21,081 nucleotides of DNA from IMG/VR virus record IMGVR_UViG_3300046011_003527, positions 1 through 21,081 of that record, one strand, 5' to 3'. Source of the DNA: a virus. Shown here piece by piece: positions 15,702 to 21,081 of this stretch. Position 1 is the stretch's first letter. The number at the start of each line of letters is the position of its first letter. A model generated the notes under the pieces. That model was not told the DNA's origin, ran no database searches, and worked only from the letters and a program-made list of their open reading frames with translations. The translations under genes and the position numbers were made by a program.

Positions 15702-15874
15702 TGGAATATAAATGGAGCCAACCCTATCCCGGTGAAAGCCGTTATGAACGATTGTTCCGTGCCCAACGTATCCTACAGCTATCACGCCACGTCATGCTGT
15801 TAGACACTGTTGAGCCAGTCAAAGATTTAACAGAAGCGAATAAATATCTCATGAAGTTTAGATTGGAGAAATAG
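15701..15874 (+). CDS. Unknown small basic protein (57 aa), probably early
   Basis: A short frame beginning MEYKWSQPYPGESRYERLFR, then a probable helix (AQRILQLSRHVMLLDTV) and an end rich in Lys and Leu (NKYLMKFRLEK). The case for it being real is positional: it starts in a TAATG overlap with the membrane protein, fills the otherwise empty gap exactly, and stops one base before the next gene's ATG. Its codons look like those of its neighbours. No function recognised. Confidence 0.6.
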   Translation: MEYKWSQPYPGESRYERLFRAQRILQLSRHVMLLDTVEPVKDLTEANKYLMKFRLEK

Positions 15875-15875
15875 T

Positions 15876-16088
15876 ATGGGAACACCTGTATATATGGAAA
15901 TAGAAGAAGCCTATAGCATCGTCCAATGGCACGGTGAAGAATATGGCCATCGCAATCTCTTTGGAGCTCTAAACAGCATGGAAGAAAATTGGGATGATCT
16001 AGACAGCATGGAACGTGCGGCTTACAAACAGGTTAAACGTGAATTAGAAAAAAGTATAGTTGAATCAGAAGGTGGGTCTATTGACTAG
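15876..16088 (+). CDS. Unknown acidic small protein (70 aa), probably early
   Basis: Begins MGTPVYMEIEEAYSIVQWHG and is strongly acidic in the middle (MEENWDDLDSMER), with a C-terminal helix (RAAYKQVKRELEKSIVE). The start is supported by GGAG nine bases upstream, inside the previous gene's end. I recognise no family. A small, acidic, early phage protein can act by binding host enzymes, but that is speculation here. Its last eight bases overlap the next gene if that gene starts at TTG 16081. Confidence 0.65.
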   Translation: MGTPVYMEIEEAYSIVQWHGEEYGHRNLFGALNSMEENWDDLDSMERAAYKQVKRELEKSIVESEGGSID

Positions 16089-16281
16089 TGCAGAAGCACA
16101 TCAGCAGACGTTAGAGCATGAACAATGGGCGAACGAACATCATGAGTGTTCGGTTTGCTCTTGTGACTACACTGATGATGAAGGCGGTATCACGGGTTAT
16201 ATAGGTATATTGCCGGCTAGTTTCTGTCCAACTTGCCTAAGTGGTATAATTGATATGGTTGAACAGTTGACAGCAGAATAA
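16081..16281 (+). CDS. Cys-rich, probably zinc-binding small protein (66 aa)
   Basis: The Cys pattern C-S-V-C-S-C ... C-P-T-C, separated by about 27 residues, suggests a zinc ribbon-type site near CSVCSCDYTDDEGG and FCPTCL. The frame has no ATG near its beginning; TTG at 16060, GTG at 16072 and TTG at 16081 are candidates. TTG 16081 is chosen because AAGGTGG lies about seven bases before it and the overlap with the preceding gene is then only eight bases. The protein then begins MTSAEAHQQTLEHEQW. Function unknown; a nucleic-acid- or protein-binding role is likely for a zinc ribbon. Confidence 0.65.
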   Translation: MTSAEAHQQTLEHEQWANEHHECSVCSCDYTDDEGGITGYIGILPASFCPTCLSGIIDMVEQLTAE

Positions 16282-16294
16282 AATCCTGTATAAT
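16267..16294 (+). promoter_or_regulatory. Sigma-70-type promoter (TTGACA-16-TATAAT)
   Basis: Both hexamers are perfect and the spacer is 16 bases. The -35 box is within the last codons of the zinc-type gene. A TTTAAATA at 16299-16306, one base from the late consensus, could give a second late start for the same gene. AGAGAGGA precedes the ATG at 16319. Confidence 0.8.
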
Positions 16295-16318
16295 TAAGTT
16301 TAAATAAGAGAGGATACT

Positions 16319-17509
16319 ATGGCGATCAAGATTGACGGAATGAAAAAGAAAGCTAAAGTCAGTAACATTAACTTTAGCGATGAAAAATACACAGGTAAAG
16401 AACCCACGTGGGACTATGATCGCGCCTTGACTTTTTCAGACGAAGAATTTGATCATCACTTGCGTAAAAGCCTAGCCTATTATAATTACTACTATGGCCC
16501 TAAAGATCTAAAGAAATACGTAGTAGCTTGGTTGCGCCAGCATGAAGGCGACAGCGGAGTACATAAGTTAGACAAAGCCACTATCGATCGTTATTCTCGC
16601 ACTTCAGATAGCCTAACACCATTTACTGTCTGCGCTCTAGTCAAAGCTAACGAACAGGGTATGCCTTTGCGTGATCGCCACGTAGAATATATCCTTGATG
16701 CTGTACATCGTGTACTTGAAATGCGTGCCGACGATGAAGAAGTTGAGGAAAAGAAAGTAGACGCTAAACCTCAGATAAAAATTCCAACCATCCAAGATCG
16801 CATGAACGAAGTAGCCAAGAAACATATCCTTTATTTTGAGATCCTTGAAGATACACTATTCGCAGGCGAAACTGTAGATCCTAAAGCCTATGAATATCTA
16901 GTTAAGAACACGGTACCGCAGGCATTGATAGGTAAGATACAGGCAGTGTTTGAACCACGCTATGCTGAACTCAAAGAAGCACGCCAGGGCGAATGTGAAC
17001 AGCTAAAGGAAGCCTACAACCACTACAAAGCCGCAGACTATAAACGCTGTGAAGCATTTTACGACAAGCTATTCCAAGACTTGACCGCTTACAATCAGAC
17101 TAAGAAAGCCACTAAGAAAGCCGCAGTCCGTAAGCCACCACAAAAAGAAAAATTAGTCAAGAGCTTGAAATATCTCAAACAAGATACAGCACTTAAGATA
17201 GTGTCAATTAATCCAGTAGACATCGTTGGTGCAGAAGTTTTATGGGTCTACAATGTTAAAAATCGTAAGTTAGGCAAGTATGTAGCAGAAGATCAAGGTG
17301 GCGTGCTTGGGGTTAAGGGCACTACTATCACAGGCTTTAACGAAAACAAGAGCACACAAAAAACTCTGCGTAAACCAGAAGAACAGATCAAACAATTTCT
17401 AGCTTCAAGCAAGGTCGAATTACGTAAGTATCTTGAAAATATCAAGACTACAGAAATCAAACTTAACGGACGTATCAACTCCGATACTATACTACTTAAG
17501 ACACTATGA
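16319..17509 (+). CDS. Conserved-looking unknown phage protein (396 aa)
   Basis: I cannot name the function. The protein is Lys/Glu-rich and mostly helical. The N-terminal ~120 residues (NFSDEKYTGKEPTWDYDRALTFS, then LAYYNYYYGPKDLKKYVVAWLRQHEG) look like a compact helical domain. A charged linker follows (ADDEEVEEKKVDAKPQ, about 137-152), then long helices, a Lys-rich stretch (TKKATKKAAVRKPPQKEKLVK, about 262-282) and a small strand-rich C-terminal domain (LKIVSINPVDIVGAEVLWVYN). I believe similar proteins occur in T4-like marine phages, but this is from memory. The basic middle would suit nucleic-acid or protein binding. It has its own strong promoter and overlaps the next gene by four bases (ATGA). 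Confidence 0.75.
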   Translation: MAIKIDGMKKKAKVSNINFSDEKYTGKEPTWDYDRALTFSDEEFDHHLRKSLAYYNYYYGPKDLKKYVVAWLRQHEGDSGVHKLDKATIDRYSRTSDSLTPFTVCALVKANEQGMPLRDRHVEYILDAVHRVLEMRADDEEVEEKKVDAKPQIKIPTIQDRMNEVAKKHILYFEILEDTLFAGETVDPKAYEYLVKNTVPQALIGKIQAVFEPRYAELKEARQGECEQLKEAYNHYKAADYKRCEAFYDKLFQDLTAYNQTKKATKKAAVRKPPQKEKLVKSLKYLKQDTALKIVSINPVDIVGAEVLWVYNVKNRKLGKYVAEDQGGVLGVKGTTITGFNENKSTQKTLRKPEEQIKQFLASSKVELRKYLENIKTTEIKLNGRINSDTILLKTL

Positions 17510-17721
17510 AAATAGAAGCGGCAATGGTAGTGATTGGTCTAGCCCTGGCACATCAACCGGTTAGCCAAGAAGCACAACAGTTAAGAACAGAAATAATTGA
17601 CTACTATTGCGGACATTACAAGCAATTAGAGCAAGCAGATGATGGTGAGTTCAATCCGCCAGAAGTTTATGCCAAAATACAGCAGACCTGTGATAATTTA
17701 AGAAAGATTCAAAAAACCTAA
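17506..17721 (+). CDS. Unknown small protein (71 aa)
   Basis: Starts on an ATGA overlap with the preceding gene. The first ~16 residues (MKIEAAMVVIGLALAH) are hydrophobic and could be a short signal-like segment or buried helix. The rest is polar and helical with two Cys (YYCGHYKQLEQ and IQQTCDNLRKIQ), which could form a disulphide if exported. No family recognised. It is the last gene before the hairpin and late promoter of gp13, so early transcription from 16267 would pass through it into that hairpin. Confidence 0.65.
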   Translation: MKIEAAMVVIGLALAHQPVSQEAQQLRTEIIDYYCGHYKQLEQADDGEFNPPEVYAKIQQTCDNLRKIQKT

Positions 17722-17745
17722 TCCCCCTCAAGGTAGCGAAAGGCA

Positions 17746-17791
17746 AAGTTATCCTGTTGTAGATAATAAATACACTATAACAGGATAATTT
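17746..17791 (+). promoter_or_regulatory. RNA hairpin sequestering the gp13 ribosome-binding site (candidate translational switch)
   Basis: TTATCCTGTT at 17749-17758 is the exact reverse complement of AACAGGATAA at 17779-17788. With flanking and inner pairs the RNA stem reaches 17 bp (17746-17762 with 17775-17791, two G-U pairs) around a 12-base loop. The 3' arm contains the AGGA Shine-Dalgarno of gp13, and the loop contains the late promoter -10 element. RNA reading through from upstream would hide the site; RNA from the late promoter would lack the 5' arm. Confidence 0.75.
17765..17772 (+). promoter_or_regulatory. T4-type late promoter (AATAAATA) for gp13
   Basis: One mismatch from TATAAATA, located in the loop of the hairpin. 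Initiation is expected near 17778, immediately before the 3' arm. The downstream sequence ACACTATAACAG is the same as at 5425-5435. Confidence 0.7.
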
Positions 17792-17793
17792 AA

Positions 17794-18987
17794 ATGTCTT
17801 TACTTCCAGCAAACGTTACATCAACCGGTAATCTAACAGCAACTCTTAGTATGCAAACTGAGAGCTTGTATAATACCTATACAGGTACAGGTGCTGGACA
17901 TATAGCATTTGATGCTAATCTACAAGCACAATTAACACAAGTATCAAGTCTACAAAACGATATTATTGATTATATCCGCCTACGCCTAGGCTATGGTATG
18001 ATCGATGTTGAAGCAGATAAAGAACACTTTGACATGGGTATTAAACAAGCACTGATCCGCTATCGCCAAAAGAGTTCAAACAGTGTAGAAGAAAGTTATG
18101 CATTTTTAGATTTGTATCCTGAAACACAAGAATATATCTTACCTAACACAGTCATGGATGTTAAAGCGATTTATCGTCGTGGTATTGGTAGCGTAACAGG
18201 CACAACAGCTAGCCAATTTGAACCATTTGCATCAGGATACTTAAACACTTATATGTTGGTAGCTGGGCGAGTTGGCGGGTTAACTAATTATGAATTATTT
18301 GTAGACTATCAAAAATTAGCCATGCGTATGTTTGGCGGCTTTATGAACTTTACTTGGAATAAAGTCACTAAAAAAATGACTTTAGTTCGTAAAATACCAT
18401 TCCAAGGTAGCGGTGCTACATTAAGATTAAAAAGTTTATCAGCAAGTGGCACAGCTCCAGGTAGCACAGTTACATTCCAAATTTCAAGTCAAGGTCCTTG
18501 GAATGGTGTTAGCGTAGGTAGCACTGTTGCTATTACTAATTGCCCTGTTTCAGGATACAATGGTAGCTATGTTATTACCAGTGTGGACCCAACACAGCAA
18601 GTCTTTACATTTTTAAATACAGCTGCTCTTGGTGCTACTGTGGTCAATGATATGGCATTGGCTTCTACATACGTGAGTTCTCCTAGTAGTCCAGAAACTG
18701 CTGTAACCGAAACAGTGTTATTACATTTGTATAACTACAAACCAGATATCATGTTGTTAAACGATCCACAGGTATTTCCTTGGATACAAGACTATGCTTA
18801 CGCTCTGACATCAATGAGTATAGGTCAGGCACGTGAAAAATTTGCATCAATCGCAGGCCCACAAGGCGGAACCAGTTTAAATGGTACAGCACTCAAACAA
18901 GAAGGACAGGCGCTATTGGACAAACTTGATGACGAAATCAAGAACTTTGTTGATGGTGGTGCTCCATTAACTTGGATAATGGGTTAA
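17794..18987 (+). CDS. 13: gp13-like neck protein (397 aa)
   Basis: gp13 forms the neck with gp14 and joins the head to the tail. The signature is at residues 54-132: NDIIDYIRLRLGYGMIDVEA, FDMGIKQALIRYRQKSSNS, YLPE-type strand TQEYILPNTVMDVKAIYRRG. At the C-terminus, WIQDYAYALTSMSIGQAREKF and GPQGGTSLNG with EGQALLDKLDDEI (about 330-385) match the end of gp13 proteins in T4-like phages. Between the strand ending LVRKIPF (about 203) and the one starting ETVLLHLYNYKPD (about 306) lies an inserted ~80-residue beta module with GYNGSYVITSVD, also found in gp14. T4 gp13 is about 309 residues. AGGA eight bases before the ATG sits in the hairpin stem described above. Confidence 0.85.
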   Translation: MSLLPANVTSTGNLTATLSMQTESLYNTYTGTGAGHIAFDANLQAQLTQVSSLQNDIIDYIRLRLGYGMIDVEADKEHFDMGIKQALIRYRQKSSNSVEESYAFLDLYPETQEYILPNTVMDVKAIYRRGIGSVTGTTASQFEPFASGYLNTYMLVAGRVGGLTNYELFVDYQKLAMRMFGGFMNFTWNKVTKKMTLVRKIPFQGSGATLRLKSLSASGTAPGSTVTFQISSQGPWNGVSVGSTVAITNCPVSGYNGSYVITSVDPTQQVFTFLNTAALGATVVNDMALASTYVSSPSSPETAVTETVLLHLYNYKPDIMLLNDPQVFPWIQDYAYALTSMSIGQAREKFASIAGPQGGTSLNGTALKQEGQALLDKLDDEIKNFVDGGAPLTWIMG

Positions 18988-18993
18988 AAAGTC

Positions 18994-19022
18994 TAGACAA
19001 CTGTCTAAAACTCTCGTAAAAT
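18994..19022 (+). promoter_or_regulatory. Sigma-70-type promoter (TAGACA-17-TAAAAT) with an inverted repeat over the -35 box
   Basis: Each hexamer has one mismatch and the spacer is 17 bases. TAGACA-AC-TGTCTA (18994-19007) is an inverted repeat covering the -35 region and could be a small operator. Initiation is expected near 19029, ahead of AGGGG and the ATG at 19048. Confidence 0.6.
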
Positions 19023-19047
19023 AGTAGTATCAACTAAGGGGATTTCA

Positions 19048-19749
19048 ATGAGTCAAATCATCGGTATCGTAGGCTTTATCGGTTCAGGTAAAGATACGGT
19101 TGCAGACTATCTGGTTAACTTTCATAGATTTAAACGTGAGAGCTTTGCTAACAGCCTAAAAGATGCTGTAAGCCAGGTATTTGGATGGGACCGTGAACTG
19201 CTAGAAGGTAGGACTAAAGAAAGTCGTGAATGGCGCGAAACTCGTGATGAATGGTGGACTAAACGCTTAAAGAAAGACATTACTCCTAGATATGTTCTAC
19301 AGTATTGGGGGACAGAAGTAATCCGCAAAGGATTTCATGATGACATGTGGGTGGCCAGCTTAGAAAATCGCCTACGTAATACTAAAAATGACATAGTGAT
19401 TACTGATTGTCGTTTTCCTAATGAAATTAAAGCTATTCGCAACGCAGGTGGCCGTGTAGTGCGTATCAAACGTGGTCCAGAACCTAAGTGGTTTGATGAG
19501 GCAGTGAGTATGAACAAAGGTCCTAATCGCAATATGTCATGGGCATTAAGCAAACAAAAAATAGAAAAACTCAAAGTACATGCTAGCGAAACTGCCTGGG
19601 TAGGACAAAAGTTTGATGTAGTATTAAACAACGATGGGAATATTGAAGAATTATATCAACAGATTGAAGCTAATATAATCAATAATCAGGTACAAGATCG
19701 CCTTGACGCCATCCTAAACCCTCTCGGGCAACTTCAAATTGGCAGTTAG
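19048..19749 (+). CDS. Deoxynucleoside monophosphate kinase, T4 gp1-like (233 aa)
   Basis: It phosphorylates dNMPs to dNDPs with ATP, feeding phage DNA synthesis in the cytoplasm. The Walker A P-loop is GFIGSGKDT (residues 9-17). FANSLKDAVSQVFGWD (33-48), LQYWGTEVIRKGFHDDMWV (84-102), a Walker B-like IVITDCRFPNEIKAIRNAGG (116-135) and a final NNDGNIEELYQQIE match the layout of T4 gp1. Length (T4 gp1 is about 241) is normal. It has its own sigma-70-type promoter, so it is probably early. AGGGG lies seven bases before the ATG. The last 71 bases overlap the convergent HNH-like gene. Confidence 0.9.
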   Translation: MSQIIGIVGFIGSGKDTVADYLVNFHRFKRESFANSLKDAVSQVFGWDRELLEGRTKESREWRETRDEWWTKRLKKDITPRYVLQYWGTEVIRKGFHDDMWVASLENRLRNTKNDIVITDCRFPNEIKAIRNAGGRVVRIKRGPEPKWFDEAVSMNKGPNRNMSWALSKQKIEKLKVHASETAWVGQKFDVVLNNDGNIEELYQQIEANIINNQVQDRLDAILNPLGQLQIGS

Positions 19750-20029
19750 CACAGACTGTTTTTAGATTAGTCATGCTGGTATTGTTTAGATCACCATCGA
19801 CATGATAGACATATAACTGTTCTTTTAACTTAGCCTTGAACCCACACTTTTCACAGTGTGGTTTCTTTTTATAGCCTAGTTCCATCCAGCGTGGTCTGGG
19901 TGCCGGCAAATTACGCTTTTTCCTAATGCAACTATCACAGCGGGTCCTATAGTAAATTTTACCGTGCATCTTATAGTTGACTGCAACAGGCTTTTTACCA
20001 CAGATTAGACATATTTTTCGGTATTCCAT
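19679..20029 (-). CDS. HNH-like zinc protein, possible endonuclease (116 aa)
   Basis: Two Cys4 sets are visible: C7/C10 with C31/C34, and C59/C62 with C93/C96. The second surrounds an HNH-type segment, YHVDGDLNNTSMTNLKTVC (75-93), with H76, N82/N83 and N88-L89 in the expected places. The last catalytic-site His, which usually follows the final CxxC, is Gln here (CANCQ), so activity may be altered or lost. Similar small zinc/HNH proteins occur near structural genes in T4-like cyanophages (from memory). ATG 20029 is preferred over an in-frame GTG at 20074 because the protein then begins just before the first Cys pair, and AGGTG lies directly before it. A weak late-promoter-like GCTAAATA lies at 20035-20042 on this strand. 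Confidence 0.75.
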   Translation of the reverse strand: MEYRKICLICGKKPVAVNYKMHGKIYYRTRCDSCIRKKRNLPAPRPRWMELGYKKKPHCEKCGFKAKLKEQLYVYHVDGDLNNTSMTNLKTVCANCQFEVAREGLGWRQGDLVPDY

Positions 20030-20101
20030 ACACCTATTTAGCTTACAGTAGTGGATGAACCTTTCAAAGGGCACCTAAGAACACTAAAATTGCCAAATAT
20101 C

Positions 20102-20109
20102 TATAAATA
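20102..20109 (+). promoter_or_regulatory. T4-type late promoter (TATAAATA) for gp18
   Basis: Exact consensus in the gap before the sheath gene. Initiation is expected near 20115. AGAGGA at 20128-20133 is the ribosome-binding site, nine bases before the ATG. Confidence 0.85.
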
Positions 20110-20142
20110 GTTTAAAGCAATCTATTTAGAGGATCTCATACT

Positions 20143-21081
20143 ATGGCATCATTAGTTTCCCCAGGCGTTCAGGTAACGATCATCGATCAAAGCCAATACG
20201 CACCAACCCAAGCTGGTTCAGTACCCTTGGTTATACTTGCAACAGCACAAGACAAATTAACTCCAGGTGATACAATCGCAGCAGGCACAACAATAGCCAA
20301 TTCTGAAAAAATCATCACAGTGACCAGCCAACGCGATCTCGTTAATTTATTTGGTAATCCTTTCTTCGCAGTTGATGCAAGTGATAATCCAATTAACGGC
20401 GATGAACGCAACGAATATGGTTTATTAGCGGCTTACTCAGCACTAGGTGTGACAAATACCATGTATGTGCAACGAGCCAATGTTAATCTAGCACAACTAG
20501 AAGGAACGGGCACACGTCCAACAGGCACACCACCCGATGGAACATATTGGTTAGATGTAGGTACTACTAACTATGGTATCTATGAATGGTCACAAGATAC
20601 TGGATTTACCCTAACAACACCATCAGTGATAACATCGACTAGCTATCTAAGCAGTGGCGTACCACTAGCTTCATATGGTAGCATTGGTGAGTATGCTGTG
20701 GTAGCTACAAGTTCAGCTAATCCAATCTATTACAAAGGTTTTGACAATGCGTGGAAATTAGTAGGCAGCGACGATTGGAAATCAGTAGTTCCAACTGTTA
20801 CAGGTAACATCGCAAGTCCCACAGTTACAGCCGGCGATAAGATGTTCATCAATGGTAATCTTGTTACTATGTCAGGCACGACAGCTTCTACTGCTGCAAC
20901 TAACATTAACTCAGCAAGTATCATAGGAGTTTCAGCATTTGTAAATTCTAGTAATCAATTAGAAATTTTCTCAAACGGTCTGACTGTTGTTTACAGTAAT
21001 GCAGCTGGTAACGTTCGCGGTGTAATTGACACTAGCACAAGTGCACCAAGCACGCTACAAATTACTCGAGGATCAGTGCTG
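20143..21081 (+). CDS. 18: gp18-like tail sheath protein, N-terminal 313 residues (3' truncated by window edge)
   Basis: Sheath subunits form the contractile tube that drives DNA injection. The start MASLVSPGVQVTIIDQSQY matches the sheath N-terminus, which carries an SPG(V/I) motif followed by a strand in T4 gp18. VPLVILATAQDKLTPGD and VTSQRDLVNLFGNPFF (about 62-77) follow the conserved order, as does LLAAYSALGVTNTMYVQRANV (95-115). From about residue 120 a variable region begins, with TGTPPDGTYWLDVGTTNYGIYEW, probably a surface-exposed insertion. The frame is open to the last base and the C-terminal domain lies outside the window. gp13 is separated from gp18 by the kinase and HNH-like genes. 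Confidence 0.9.
   Translation, partial: MASLVSPGVQVTIIDQSQYAPTQAGSVPLVILATAQDKLTPGDTIAAGTTIANSEKIITVTSQRDLVNLFGNPFFAVDASDNPINGDERNEYGLLAAYSALGVTNTMYVQRANVNLAQLEGTGTRPTGTPPDGTYWLDVGTTNYGIYEWSQDTGFTLTTPSVITSTSYLSSGVPLASYGSIGEYAVVATSSANPIYYKGFDNAWKLVGSDDWKSVVPTVTGNIASPTVTAGDKMFINGNLVTMSGTTASTAATNINSASIIGVSAFVNSSNQLEIFSNGLTVVYSNAAGNVRGVIDTSTSAPSTLQITRGSVL

Noticed and set aside
20030-20074. GTG start at 20074 for the HNH-like protein
   Set aside because: No clear ribosome-binding site, and the extra 15 residues precede the first zinc Cys pair without known counterpart. Not excluded.
20099-20131. Hairpin around the gp18 late promoter (TCTA-AATAG with CTATTTAGA) as a second translation switch
   Set aside because: The stem is AT-rich, needs a two-base bulge and barely touches the AGAGGA site, so it is much weaker than the gp13 case.
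1-21081. tRNA genes, CRISPR arrays, insertion sequences and clear rho-independent terminators
   Set aside because: Searched by eye in the gaps; none was convincing. Convergent genes overlap (11612-11617 and 19679-19749), leaving no room for terminators between them.

Overview
The window is a segment of a tailed-phage genome of the T4-like myovirus type. The evidence is a set of recognisable T4-family virion proteins (neck proteins gp13 and gp14, tail sheath stabiliser gp15, the start of tail sheath gp18), a gp1-like dNMP kinase, T4-style late promoters (TATAAATA and close variants), and very long Asn/Thr/Gly-rich fibre proteins of the kind found in marine and freshwater T4-like phages of cyanobacteria, SAR11 and related bacteria. 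Genes are tightly packed, often with TAATG or ATGA overlaps, and no gap exceeds about 135 bases. The host cannot be named from the sequence. Three near-perfect TTGACA / TATAAT promoters suggest a host with an ordinary sigma-70-type vegetative polymerase.

Layout. (1) Positions 1-11617, plus strand: an adsorption-apparatus region. It holds the C-terminus of a structural protein, an 898-residue fibre, three polyglycine-rich adhesins, two copies of a 61-residue partner protein, a 161-residue small fibre, a 1195-residue fibre with internal repeats, and a Rossmann-type protein with a GNGPG motif resembling MptE/DUF115 or GT42-like enzymes. (2) 11612-15095, minus strand: gp14, gp15 and a Nudix hydrolase, read from a late promoter near 15120. 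(3) 15128-17721, plus strand: a block of small, mostly unknown genes with sigma-70-type (early) promoters, including a membrane miniprotein, a Cys-rich zinc-binding-type protein and a 396-residue unknown protein. (4) 17746-18987: gp13 under a late promoter that lies in the loop of a long RNA hairpin. (5) 19048-20029: an early-type dNMP kinase gene convergent with and overlapping an HNH-like zinc protein gene. (6) 20102 to the end: a late promoter and the first 313 codons of gp18.

How the parts fit. The late modules supply neck, sheath and host-recognition parts. The early block and dNMP kinase look like takeover and nucleotide-metabolism functions. Two features stand out. The first is the apparent translational switch before gp13: read-through RNA would fold its ribosome-binding site into a 17-bp stem, while RNA started at the late promoter in the loop would lack the 5' arm, as in T4 gene e. 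The second is the adhesin array, with repeated adhesin plus 61-residue-protein cassettes. The neck genes 13 and 14/15, adjacent and co-oriented in T4, are split and inverted here, and all three proteins are longer than in T4.
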